From: an uncultured Mycoplasmatota bacterium
GTDB taxonomy: Bacteria > Bacillota_I > Bacilli_A > RF39 > UBA660
Assembly: GCA_900554305.1 (NCBI GenBank)
Contig: USGV01000019.1
Coordinates: 1-7,009, forward strand
Direction: 5' to 3'
DNA length: 7,009 bases
Positions 1-6,709 of this stretch are shown piece after piece. The first letter of the stretch is position 1, and each line of letters opens with the position of its first letter. The notes below the pieces were generated by a model. The model worked only from the letters and a program-made list of their open reading frames with translations. It did no database searches and was not told the origin of the DNA. The position numbers and the translations under genes were made by a program.

Positions 1-6
1 ATAGTC

Positions 7-33
7 TAGACAATCTCTTTTTTTAATTGTCTA
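7..33 (-). other. Hairpin downstream of rplS
   Basis: A perfect 8-bp inverted repeat (TAGACAAT at 7-14, ATTGTCTA at 26-33) with an 11-nt loop lies 41 nt beyond the rplS stop codon. It may be the operon's terminator or a processing site. Only six bases remain after the stem in the direction of transcription and they are not T-rich, so a terminator cannot be shown. The T run that is present lies in the loop, on the plus strand. Confidence 0.4.
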
Positions 34-74
34 TTCTATTGGATACATTTTAATATTAAACCTCTTTTATTTTA

Positions 75-518
75 TTATTCAGCTTTAGGTGTTTCTTCAG
101 CTTTTACTTCTTCAGCAACTGGTGCTTCTACAGGAACTTCTTCCTTAACAACTATATCGTCTCTCTTTAAGTTAGCTCCGATATCTTCCTTTGTCTTAGC
201 AGCCTTTCCTACTCTATCTCTTATATAGTATAACTTAGCACGTCTAGCCTTACCAACTCTAACTACCTCAACTTTTTCTACTAATGGAGAATGTAATAAG
301 AATGTTTTTTCAACTCCTACTCCATAAGCAACTCTTCTTACTGTGAATGTTTCATTTAATCCACCATTTTGTTTCTTAATAACGATTCCTTCGAATACTT
401 GGATTCTTTGTCTGTTTCCTTCTTTAATTCTTTGATGAATTCTTACAGTATCACCAATTCTAATATCAGGAACCTTATTTTTTAATTGTTCATGTTCTAT
501 TGATTTTATAACGTCCAT
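75..518 (-). CDS. rplS: 50S ribosomal protein L19 (bL19) with acidic C-terminal extension
   Basis: Structural protein of the large ribosomal subunit, located at the interface with the 30S subunit. Residues 1-112 are a standard bL19: [13 protein letters not shown] at the start, then [47 protein letters not shown] and the basic [23 protein letters not shown] canonical bL19 ends about here (roughly 115 residues). This one continues for some 35 residues rich in Glu, Val, Ala, Pro and Lys ([15 protein letters not shown]), probably disordered. The ATG at 518 has AAAGGAG 8 nt upstream. It is the last visible gene of the operon, 42 nt after trmD. Identification of the core is secure; the tail's role is unknown. 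Confidence 0.97.
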   Translation of the reverse strand: MDVIKSIEHEQLKNKVPDIRIGDTVRIHQRIKEGNRQRIQVFEGIVIKKQNGGLNETFTVRRVAYGVGVEKTFLLHSPLVEKVEVVRVGKARRAKLYYIRDRVGKAAKTKEDIGANLKRDDIVVKEEVPVEAPVAEEVKAEETPKAE

Positions 519-560
519 GATTTCTACTCCTTTCTTTAATTTTTTATCATTTAGACTTTC

Positions 561-1274
561 TTAATCATTTTTGTTCATGCTATTTATAGCTTCTTGCTTT
601 TGAACTTCATTTAATAGTTCTGGCCTTTTTTTATATGTGGTTATTAATGATTGTTCTCTTCTCCATCTTGCAATCTCTTGATGATTACCTGACGTAAGAA
701 CTTCTGGAACTTTCATTCCATGAAATTCAGCTGGTCTTGTATATTCAGGATATTCTAGTAATTTATCTTCTCCTGAAAAAGATTCTTCAACTGTTGAGCT
801 ATTACTTAAAACTCCGTCAACATATCTACTAACTGAATCTATAAGTACCATTGCTGGTAGCTCTCCTCCTGTTAATACATAGTCTCCAATTGAAATTTCT
901 TCATCAACAATTTCATCTAAAACTCTTTGGTCTATTCCCTCATAATGTCCACATAATATAATCAAATGCGATTCTTTTGATAATTCTTTTACCATGTTTT
1001 GATTAAGCACTTTTCCCTTAGGAGACATATATATGACTTTAGCATTTTCCTCTGAAACAGAACTATATGCATCATATACAACATCAGGTCTGATGAGCAT
1101 CCCTGCTCCCCCACCATAAGGTGTATCATCAACATGTTTGTGTTTATCTTTTGAAAAGTCTCTAATATTTATTAAATTTATATCTATTAAATCTTTTTCA
1201 CTAGCTCTTTCTATTATGCTATGTTTCATTGGTTCAAACATCTCTGGAAAAAGCGTAAGCACATCGAATTTCAT
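561..1274 (-). CDS. trmD: tRNA (guanine-N1)-methyltransferase TrmD
   Basis: Methylates N1 of G37 in tRNAs with a G36G37 sequence, using S-adenosylmethionine; this prevents +1 frameshifting and is usually essential. The 237-residue protein has the SPOUT family's trefoil-knot signatures in order: VDDTPYGGGAGML (48-60), LCGHYEGIDQR (107-117) and SIGDYVLTGGELPA (128-141). These are followed by the C-terminal tRNA-binding part with PEYTRP (176-181), VLTSGNH (192-198) and ARWRREQSL. Asp170, in the segment before PEYTRP, aligns with the catalytic Asp169 of E. coli TrmD. The ATG at 1274 follows GAAAGGA by 6 nt. Only 14 nt separate it from the rimM stop, so the two genes are probably translationally coupled, as in most bacteria with the rimM-trmD-rplS cluster. 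Confidence 0.98.
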   Translation of the reverse strand: MKFDVLTLFPEMFEPMKHSIIERASEKDLIDINLINIRDFSKDKHKHVDDTPYGGGAGMLIRPDVVYDAYSSVSEENAKVIYMSPKGKVLNQNMVKELSKESHLIILCGHYEGIDQRVLDEIVDEEISIGDYVLTGGELPAMVLIDSVSRYVDGVLSNSSTVEESFSGEDKLLEYPEYTRPAEFHGMKVPEVLTSGNHQEIARWRREQSLITTYKKRPELLNEVQKQEAINSMNKND

Positions 1275-1288
1275 TTAATTTCCTTTCA

Positions 1289-1759
1289 TTATATTAGTCC
1301 ATCTATTAAATGTATTATAATTTTTTTGTTATCAGTATCAATTTGCTTTATTACATCCTTTATTGCTGGCAAAAGTATATCTCCAACTTGATAAATATCA
1401 TTTGCTCCAGTATTGAATATATCGTCCAATGTTCCTAAAAATTTTCCATCATCAGAATATACTTCAAATCCAATTAAATCATTTATATAATAAGTACCTT
1501 CTGGTAAACTTGGAGCATCTTTTCTTTCCATCTCTATCATCATATCTTTTAAGCTTTCAGCTTCATCTATAGTATTAATATCTTTTAATTTTATTATTAC
1601 TACATTTTTATGATTTCTAGTTCTTTCAATTTCATGCTCTTTGCCATTGATATAAACCTTCTTAACTTTATCAAAGTAATCAATATATGGCCATACTCTT
1701 ATTTCTCCCTTTAGTCCAACTGTATTAACAATCTTTCCAAGTTCCATTCTAGATTCCAT
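1289..1759 (-). CDS. rimM: Ribosome maturation factor RimM
   Basis: Binds ribosomal protein uS19 and assists late maturation of the 3' domain of the 30S subunit. The 156-residue protein has the N-terminal RimM barrel (ELGKIVNTVGLKGEIRVWPY, about 6-25) and the C-terminal PRC-type barrel (YYINDLIGFEVYSDDGKFLGTL, GANDIYQV, LLPAIKDVIKQID, ending HLIDGLI). It is somewhat shorter than the usual 165-175 residues. The shortening lies between GANDIYQV and LLPAIKDV, where relatives commonly carry a longer loop. The first ATG is preferred: GGAGG sits 5 nt before it, whereas the second ATG (codon 5) is 17 nt away. It lies 60 nt downstream of khpA. Confidence 0.95.
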   Translation of the reverse strand: MESRMELGKIVNTVGLKGEIRVWPYIDYFDKVKKVYINGKEHEIERTRNHKNVVIIKLKDINTIDEAESLKDMMIEMERKDAPSLPEGTYYINDLIGFEVYSDDGKFLGTLDDIFNTGANDIYQVGDILLPAIKDVIKQIDTDNKKIIIHLIDGLI

Positions 1760-1819
1760 ATTTTCCTCCGAAACGATATTTTAATTATAGATATTCTTCC
1801 GTTTTACTTTGCAATAATA

Positions 1820-2053
1820 TTAGTCATCAACAAATTCTACTTCTACTCTCTTGTGCATTTTTGAACCTAATGATTTCATTATAGTTCTAATCGATTGTGC
1901 AATCTTACCTTGTCTTCCAATTATTTTTCCCATTTCATCTTGAGCAACTTTGACTTTGTAGATTTCTCTACCATCAACTTCGTTTTTTTCAATTGAAACA
2001 GCTTCTTTATTGTCAACTAGGTTACTTATAATTACTTTTAGGATTTCTTCCAT
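1820..2053 (-). CDS. khpA: KH domain RNA-binding protein KhpA (YlqC family)
   Basis: Small single-KH-domain RNA-binding protein of 77 residues. In other Firmicutes, KhpA pairs with KhpB (Jag/EloR) and affects cell elongation, division and small-RNA metabolism; that role is family knowledge. The sequence shows the KH core VKVAQDEMGKIIGRQGKIAQSIR, with the GxxG loop as GRQG at 46-49, and the typical end KMHKRVEVEFVDD. A strong AGGAGGAG Shine-Dalgarno sequence precedes the ATG at 2053. It sits between rpsP (23 nt from the rpsP stop codon) and rimM, the usual place for this gene. The ylqD gene that sits between khpA and rimM in Bacillus is absent here. Confidence 0.95.
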   Translation of the reverse strand: MEEILKVIISNLVDNKEAVSIEKNEVDGREIYKVKVAQDEMGKIIGRQGKIAQSIRTIMKSLGSKMHKRVEVEFVDD

Positions 2054-2076
2054 GATAACTCCTCCTCTAAATACAA

Positions 2077-2310
2077 TTAGTTAGCTTTGTTTATTAAAGC
2101 TTTTACTGTATCAGTTGGTTGAGCTCCATTCTTCATCCAAGCAGCAACTTTTTCTTTATCTAAAACAACTGTTGCTGGTTCTGTCATTGGATCATATGTT
2201 CCGATTTTTTCAATAATCTTTCCATTTCTTGCAACTCTTGAATCAGCTACTACAATGTGATAAAAAGGTGCTTTTTTTGCTCCTACTCTTTGTAATCTTA
2301 TTTTTACCAT
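2077..2310 (-). CDS. rpsP: 30S ribosomal protein S16 (bS16)
   Basis: Structural protein of the small subunit body, needed for efficient 30S assembly. The 77-residue sequence begins [20 protein letters not shown], followed by [22 protein letters not shown], the full bS16 signature, and ends with the helical [20 protein letters not shown]. The reading frame can be extended upstream to a GTG at 2319, but that codon overlaps the Shine-Dalgarno sequence (GGGAGGTG). The ATG at 2310 lies 6 nt after that site and gives the family's normal start, so it is chosen. The gene follows ffh after 62 nt of very AT-rich spacer. Confidence 0.97.
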   Translation of the reverse strand: MVKIRLQRVGAKKAPFYHIVVADSRVARNGKIIEKIGTYDPMTEPATVVLDKEKVAAWMKNGAQPTDTVKALINKAN

Positions 2311-2372
2311 AATTTTCACCTCCCAAAACTGAATAAAATATTTATATTAAATTTAATAACTTAATAACTAAT

Positions 2373-3755
2373 TTATTTTAATTTATCTTCTAAAGCTTGT
2401 ATTTCCTCTTCTGACATTTTATCTAAATTCATCTTTTTCATCATTTTCTTCATTCGTGGATCAAGATTTCCACTCTTTACTTTTTTCATCATTGATTGTG
2501 TTAATTCAAATGACTTGATAAATTTATTAATATCTTGTACTTGTGTTCCACTTCCATTTGCAATTCTAATTCTTCTTGATGCATTAAGTACTTTAGGATT
2601 TTCTCTTTCTTCATTTGTCATAGAACAAATAATTGCTTCGATTCTAGTAAATTCTTTATCATCAACCTTTGCACTATATTGTCCCATTCCTGGTATCATT
2701 TTTAATAAAGATGATAATGATCCCATTTTCTTAACCTGTCTAAGTTGTGCTAGATAGTCATTTAAGTCAAATTCTTTATTTTTTCTAAGTGTTTTTTCTA
2801 GCTTAGCTGCTTCTTCTGCATCAAATGTTGCTTCAGCCTGCTCTATAATTGATAAGACATCGCCCATTCCTAAAATTCTTGAAGCCATTCTATCTGGATG
2901 AAATTCTTCTATCTCATTAAGCTTTTCACCAGTACCTACAAATTTTATTGGTTTACCAGTTACTTTCTTAACAGATATTGCTGCACCACCACGTGCATCA
3001 CCATCTAATTTTGTTAGAATAACTCCATCAATTCCTAAGTCTTCATTGAATTTACTAGATATGTTTACAGCTTCCTGTCCTGTCATTGCATCAACTACAA
3101 GTAAAATCTCATGTGGTTTTACACTCTGTTTTACATTTTTTAATTCTTGCATTAAAGTTTCATCAATTTGAAGTCTTCCTGCTGTATCAAGAATTACAAC
3201 ATCATTTAATTTGCTTATTGCTATTTCCTTAGCCTGTCTTGCAATTTTTACAACATCTTTTTCATTTTCGTTCGCATAAACTGGTATATTTAATTGAGCA
3301 CCAACCACTTGTAATTGCTTAATTGCTGCTGGTCTATACACATCACATGCAACTAATAATGGATTCTTTCCCTGTTTTCTTAGTAGATTTGCTAATTTTC
3401 CTGCTGTGGTTGTTTTACCTGAACCTTGAAGTCCTACTAGCATTATTGCTGTTGGTGGATTAGGCGTAAAAGTTATTTTACTATCTGTTCCTCCTAATAA
3501 TTCTACTAATTCATCTTTAACAATTTTAACAACTTGTTGTCCTGGTGTTAGTGATTTTAATACATCACTTCCTAATGCTTTATCATGGATATTATTTATA
3601 AATTCCTTAACTACTTTGTAATTTACATCAGCTTCTAGTAAAGCAAGCTTAACTTCCCTTAACATTTCATTAAGATCAGATTCTGTAATTCTTGCCTTTC
3701 CTTTCAATTTTCTTGTAAACGCTTGAAGCTTCTCTGATAATCCTTCAAAAGCCAT
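2373..3755 (-). CDS. ffh: Signal recognition particle GTPase Ffh (SRP54)
   Basis: Protein subunit of the signal recognition particle. It binds signal peptides and transmembrane segments on ribosomes and, with FtsY and GTP, delivers them to the Sec translocon. The 460-residue protein has an N-domain helical bundle (1-90) and the GTPase G domain. The G domain carries the P-loop GLQGSGKTTT (108-117), DVYRPAA (138-144), DTAGR (190-194) and TKLDGDARGG (248-257). GMGD (296-299) leads into the Met-rich M domain, whose 4.5S RNA-binding helices contain SRRIRIANGSG (393-403). The end is Met- and Lys-rich (MKKMMKKMNLDKM). The frame opens at a GTG at 3770, but AGGAGG at 3761-3766 lies inside that extension and 5 nt before the ATG at 3755, which starts the typical MAFEGLSEKLQ. 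Confidence 0.98.
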   Translation of the reverse strand: MAFEGLSEKLQAFTRKLKGKARITESDLNEMLREVKLALLEADVNYKVVKEFINNIHDKALGSDVLKSLTPGQQVVKIVKDELVELLGGTDSKITFTPNPPTAIMLVGLQGSGKTTTAGKLANLLRKQGKNPLLVACDVYRPAAIKQLQVVGAQLNIPVYANENEKDVVKIARQAKEIAISKLNDVVILDTAGRLQIDETLMQELKNVKQSVKPHEILLVVDAMTGQEAVNISSKFNEDLGIDGVILTKLDGDARGGAAISVKKVTGKPIKFVGTGEKLNEIEEFHPDRMASRILGMGDVLSIIEQAEATFDAEEAAKLEKTLRKNKEFDLNDYLAQLRQVKKMGSLSSLLKMIPGMGQYSAKVDDKEFTRIEAIICSMTNEERENPKVLNASRRIRIANGSGTQVQDINKFIKSFELTQSMMKKVKSGNLDPRMKKMMKKMNLDKMSEEEIQALEDKLK

Positions 3756-3806
3756 CTTATCCTCCTTCACAACTAAAAGTTGTTTTGTTTTTTATTTGCT
3801 ATATAT

Positions 3807-4154
3807 TTATGCAATACAGCTTAGTTCTTTTTGTACTTCATTTAAGATTTTTTCAACTTTTTTATCTGATGAATTATCTTGTATCTTGCTTAACTGACTT
3901 AAAATAAGTTGAATTGTCTTTTCGTTTTCCTGTGTCTTTTTCATGATTTGCAGTTTTTCCTCGTATTCGAAGAGTTTGCTTTCTCCTTTCTTTATAATGT
4001 CACGTACACCCTGTCTAGATATATTATTGTTTTCAGCAATTTCCGAAAGTGATAAGTCTTCATTGTAATAATCTGATATTACTTGATATTGTTTTTCAGT
4101 TAAAAGCTTGCCATATATTTCAACAAGCATACTTATTTCAATATGTTTTTCCAT
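3807..4154 (-). CDS. ylxM: YlxM/p13-like helix-turn-helix protein, SRP-associated
   Basis: A 115-residue protein of the UPF0122/YlxM family, almost always encoded next to ffh in Firmicutes and Mycoplasma. Family members have been linked to signal recognition particle function, notably stimulation of SRP GTPase activity in Streptococcus; the exact role is still thin. Residues 18-60 form a sigma-70 region 4-like helix-turn-helix (LTEKQYQVISDYY, then LSLSEIAENNNISRQGVRDII), followed by a charged, probably coiled-coil tail. The Shine-Dalgarno sequence before the ATG at 4154 is weak (GGTGAG). It is the first gene of the operon, 51 nt ahead of ffh. The ftsY gene, often its upstream neighbour, is not here. 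A DNA-binding role, for example on the dyad in its own promoter, is conceivable but not shown. Confidence 0.93.
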   Translation of the reverse strand: MEKHIEISMLVEIYGKLLTEKQYQVISDYYNEDLSLSEIAENNNISRQGVRDIIKKGESKLFEYEEKLQIMKKTQENEKTIQLILSQLSKIQDNSSDKKVEKILNEVQKELSCIA

Positions 4155-4193
4155 TTCTTCTCACCATTCTTTTCTTACACTATGTGTATTTGC

Positions 4194-4215
4194 TGTAAAG
4201 CATATATACTTTACA
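4194..4215. promoter_or_regulatory. Perfect 7+7 dyad over the ylxM-ffh promoter (candidate operator)
   Basis: TGTAAAG (4194-4200), an 8-bp AT spacer, then CTTTACA (4209-4215). The right half contains the -10 hexamer of the operon promoter and the left half sits at the expected transcription start. A protein bound here would block RNA polymerase. The symmetry is directly visible; the function is inferred. Confidence 0.45.
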
Positions 4216-4236
4216 CCTTTTTTGCATTTTTGTCAA
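4208..4236 (-). promoter_or_regulatory. Promoter of the ylxM-ffh-rpsP-khpA-rimM-trmD-rplS operon
   Basis: Read on the minus strand: -35 TTGACA (4231-4236), a 17-bp spacer, then -10 TAAAGT (4208-4213). This is a near-consensus vegetative sigma factor promoter. Transcription would start near 4201, about 47 nt before the ylxM start codon. No equally good promoter is seen between the following genes. Confidence 0.8.
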
Positions 4237-4274
4237 GTGTTTTTGACAATAAAATAGCAAAATATGCGTATTTA

Positions 4275-4303
4275 TTGACCTTTAGCCAATATTATTGTAT
4301 AAT
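4275..4303 (+). promoter_or_regulatory. Promoter of nth
   Basis: TTGACC (4275-4280), a 17-bp spacer and a perfect TATAAT (4298-4303). Transcription would start near 4310, giving a leader of only about 17 nt that holds just the Shine-Dalgarno sequence AAAGGAA (4314-4320). It is divergent from the operon promoter, with the two -35 boxes about 40 bp apart. Confidence 0.85.
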
Positions 4304-4326
4304 TCTAGTCATGAAAGGAACTAAAT

Positions 4327-4959
4327 ATGAATACTGAAAAAGCTATACAAATTATAAAGAATTTAAAAGATTATTATCCAGATGCAAAATGTAGTCTTGA
4401 TTTTTCTACACCTTTTGAAATGCTAGTAGCTGTGTGCTTGTCTGCTCAGTGTACAGATGATAGAGTAAATAAAACCACTCCATCACTTTTTGCAAGATTC
4501 GACACTCCTCAAGACTTTGCTAATGCTGATATAAATGAACTTGAATCTATCATACACCCATGCGGATTTTATAAAAATAAAGCTAGAAATCTTAAACTAG
4601 CAGGACAAAAAATTATAAATGACTTTAATGGTATTGTTCCTCACACAATGGATGAACTTATTACAATACCTGGTGTTGGTAGAAAAAGTGCTAATGTTAT
4701 TATGCTTGAAGCTTTTAATGATCCACAAGGAATTGCTGTTGATACTCATGCAAAACGTTTAGCAAATAGAATTGGCTTCTCAAATGAAATTGAACCAACT
4801 AAAATTGAAAAGGATTTATGTGCAATAATCCCTAAAGAATATTGGAAAGATGTAAATCATCTATTTATCTGGCATGGACGTGCAATTTGTTCTTCCCAAA
4901 GTCCTAAATGTGCGCAATGCCCTATAAAAAATTATTGTGCAACATTTCAAAATAAATAA
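4327..4959 (+). CDS. nth: Endonuclease III, base-excision repair DNA glycosylase/AP lyase
   Basis: Removes oxidised pyrimidines (thymine glycol, dihydrouracil and similar) from DNA and cuts at the abasic site by beta-elimination. The 210-residue protein matches the E. coli enzyme in length. The helix-hairpin-helix is ITIPGVGRKSANVIM (113-126), with the Schiff-base lysine at 120 and the catalytic aspartate at 139 in AVDTHAKRLANR. The [4Fe-4S] cluster ligands keep the exact C-X6-C-X2-C-X5-C spacing (Cys188, 195, 198, 204). LSAQCTDDRVN (38-48) is the conserved N-terminal motif. The ATG at 4327 follows AAAGGAA by 6 nt. It stands alone on the plus strand, divergent from ylxM and convergent with the prepilin-like gene, and should be constitutively expressed from its strong promoter. 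Confidence 0.97.
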   Translation: MNTEKAIQIIKNLKDYYPDAKCSLDFSTPFEMLVAVCLSAQCTDDRVNKTTPSLFARFDTPQDFANADINELESIIHPCGFYKNKARNLKLAGQKIINDFNGIVPHTMDELITIPGVGRKSANVIMLEAFNDPQGIAVDTHAKRLANRIGFSNEIEPTKIEKDLCAIIPKEYWKDVNHLFIWHGRAICSSQSPKCAQCPIKNYCATFQNK

Positions 4960-4960
4960 A

Positions 4961-5011
4961 AATATAAGCTTGTTATTTAGAAAATATAATTTCTATTGAC
5001 AAGCTTATATT
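4961..5011 (-). terminator. Long hairpin, probable terminator of the prepilin-like gene
   Basis: A 13-bp perfect outer stem (4961-4973 with 4999-5011) and a second 6-bp inner stem (TAGAAA 4978-4983, TTTCTA 4990-4995). On the minus strand the stem is followed by a T-rich tail (TTTATTTATTTTG), as expected for intrinsic termination of the gene at 5082-6701. The tail overlaps the end of nth, so the minus-strand transcript would end within nth antisense sequence. On the plus strand no T tract follows. Confidence 0.6.
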
Positions 5012-5031
5012 AAATCATATTTATAGTTACC

Positions 5032-5069
5032 CCAATGAGACCTAAGGCCTCATTGGTCGGAATTTTTTT
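5032..5069 (+). terminator. Probable rho-independent terminator of nth
   Basis: CCAATGAG (5032-5039) pairs with CTCATTGG (5049-5056). The stem is extended by CC/GG around a TAA loop, with one A-C mismatch on this strand. After TCGGAA comes a run of seven T (5063-5069). The gap between stem and T run is longer than in an ideal terminator. On the minus strand the mismatch becomes a G-U pair and the hairpin is better, but no T tract follows there. Confidence 0.6.
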
Positions 5070-5081
5070 CTCAAAATATTT

Positions 5082-6701
5082 TTATTTTCCTATTACATAA
5101 GGTTTTTCAGTTGTTCCACTTCCACTCTTTACTTGGATTCCAGAATCAAATGAAACTACAGGAGCAAGACGGTTAGCATTAGAATCAGTATTACTTCCAC
5201 CATTTGAATTACACAAAATATAACCATCCAAATTATTGTAATAAACAATATCTAATCCCCAATATGCATCAAAATCGCTAGATTCACACTCAGCAAAACG
5301 TGATGCCATCCAGAATGAAGTTCTTGTTCCAAACATCATGTTATAGAAATTTGAGTCATCAAAATATGAACTTGGATTACTCATATGATAAAATGTTTGC
5401 GTACATGTTAAATTCGTTGCATCTGTTTTGTATGTTTCTTCTGTTGGCGATGTGTATATATCTTCACTTTGTGTTCTTCCATTTGGATTCATTTTTGCTT
5501 GTGCTGTTGCATTTATATTACCTGTTATAACTTGTGTACCGTCTGGCACATCACTTACATTTACTCCTGAATATTTTTCTTGTGCATATATTGCAGGATA
5601 TTCTGCATAATATCCTGTATATTTTTTGGTTGCTCCATATTGTGTTGTTCCTAACATGAATGCATTTCTCGCTGCAATTCCATCATCATTCATTCTCGAC
5701 TCTATATCTTCTATTTTCAAACTTCTCGCTGTTGCTCCTAGCTTAGTATTGCCATATCTATTCTTGCAAATATCATTTAATACATAAACTCCATTATTAT
5801 ATCCTGTAAAATCATGTAAATATACATTTTTAGAGCCAATTCCTAATAATTTAGTTATATTTCCATTTTCATCCAGCTTCATGATTTTCCACGTTGTTGG
5901 ATCATAAGTATCATCTATTGTTTGACTTTTGCTATATCCGCTCTTTGCTGTACTTAAATCATAATCTGTGCTTGGTGTATCAGGTGTATAACTTACTATA
6001 TCTCCTACTTGAGGAACTTTAACTTTATATTGATTTACTATTACTGTATATTCTAACGGATATGTTTTTTCTCCTACTGTTCCTGTTATTGTAAACTTAT
6101 AACTTCCATTTTGGCTTACTTCAAATGGTAATACTGGGCTTACTGTTGTTGTTCCTCCCTCTATACTGCTTGTAAATGTAATATATAACTTTTTTCCACT
6201 ATCTGCTTCTACGCTAGCCTTTTTTACATCTGAACCTTGTCCAGCTGAATCTTCTGTTACTTTAACATTATTTACGACTACTTCTGGTTGCATGTCTCCG
6301 GAATTATCCTTTTTGCTCACTCCTGTTATATCTCCACTATCTTTATCTACAGTAAATACATAGTCCTTATATTCTACATCTAATGTTTTTCCATCCGGAT
6401 TTTCCTTTACATTTGATGCTCCATTTTCTTTTAGATAATCTCCTAAACTTTTATCTGTTTTCTCTGATGCCTTATCCCATGTATATTGAGTTATTAGCAT
6501 ACTTAAATCATCTCTTACTTCTGCTTCTTCGTATGCAGCCCTTCCATCTCTAGCTCTTGTAAACAATCCATTTTGTCCTAATGTCATTGTGATTGTTACT
6601 CCTGCTAAAATTAACAATATTACTATTGTTACTACTAGTGCGATTAATGTTATCGCTTTTTCATTTGCAACTATATGTTGCTTTTCTTTCTTCTTTAGCA
6701 T
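5082..6701 (-). CDS. Prepilin-like N-terminus surface protein with variable-looking C-terminal domain
   Basis: I recognise the type of protein but not a named gene. From the ATG at 6701 (AAAGGAG 8 nt upstream at 6710-6716) it has 539 residues. An in-frame ATG at 6719 would place the Shine-Dalgarno sequence inside the gene and is rejected. Residues 1-15 are basic and polar; 16-40 are a hydrophobic helix (AITLIALVVTIVILLILAG), as in type IV prepilins and pseudopilins, but without Gly(-1) and Glu(+5). Residues 41-130 are a polar stalk-like part. Residues 140-228 look like an Ig-type beta-sandwich (NGSYKFTITGTVGEKTYPLEYTV). From 230, VGDIVSYTP, WKIMKLDENGNITKLLG, ARSLKIEDIESRM, FWMASR (463-468) and RLAPVVSF (511-518) make a domain reminiscent of C-type-lectin-like folds, with a final GSGTTEKPYVIGK tail. 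It is probably exported and anchored, and may serve adhesion or ligand binding. The gene is transcribed alone. Confidence 0.75.
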   Translation of the reverse strand: MLKKKEKQHIVANEKAITLIALVVTIVILLILAGVTITMTLGQNGLFTRARDGRAAYEEAEVRDDLSMLITQYTWDKASEKTDKSLGDYLKENGASNVKENPDGKTLDVEYKDYVFTVDKDSGDITGVSKKDNSGDMQPEVVVNNVKVTEDSAGQGSDVKKASVEADSGKKLYITFTSSIEGGTTTVSPVLPFEVSQNGSYKFTITGTVGEKTYPLEYTVIVNQYKVKVPQVGDIVSYTPDTPSTDYDLSTAKSGYSKSQTIDDTYDPTTWKIMKLDENGNITKLLGIGSKNVYLHDFTGYNNGVYVLNDICKNRYGNTKLGATARSLKIEDIESRMNDDGIAARNAFMLGTTQYGATKKYTGYYAEYPAIYAQEKYSGVNVSDVPDGTQVITGNINATAQAKMNPNGRTQSEDIYTSPTEETYKTDATNLTCTQTFYHMSNPSSYFDDSNFYNMMFGTRTSFWMASRFAECESSDFDAYWGLDIVYYNNLDGYILCNSNGGSNTDSNANRLAPVVSFDSGIQVKSGSGTTEKPYVIGK

Positions 6702-6709
6702 TTTTTCTA

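Noticed and set aside
1784..1814. Possible internal promoter before rimM (TTGCAA, 19 bp, TATAAT, minus strand)
   Set aside because: The -10 is good but the spacer is too long and the -35 poor; expected by chance in this AT-rich spacer.
2515..2757. Plus-strand open frame of 80 codons
   Set aside because: It lies wholly inside ffh on the opposite strand, has no Shine-Dalgarno sequence, and its hydrophobic composition is what antisense of an AT-rich gene gives.
3769..3783. Small hairpin ACAACT-AAA-AGTTGT between ylxM and ffh
   Set aside because: A six-base AT-rich stem with a 3-nt loop; the T run lies on the plus strand, where no gene ends, so it is neither a terminator nor a clear attenuator.
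4231..4248. TGTCAA-N6-TTGACA dyad suggesting a second plus-strand promoter
   Set aside because: The left half is the -35 box of the operon promoter. The right half has no acceptable -10 at 16-18 bp, and nth already has a better promoter at 4275-4303.
4143..4337. Plus-strand open frame of 64 codons across the divergent promoter region
   Set aside because: It runs through both promoters and overlaps the nth start in another frame; Phe/Tyr-rich translation of AT-rich spacer, no Shine-Dalgarno sequence.
5300..5610. Two overlapping plus-strand open frames within the prepilin-like gene
   Set aside because: Antisense shadows of the coding strand with no ribosome binding site or recognisable domain.
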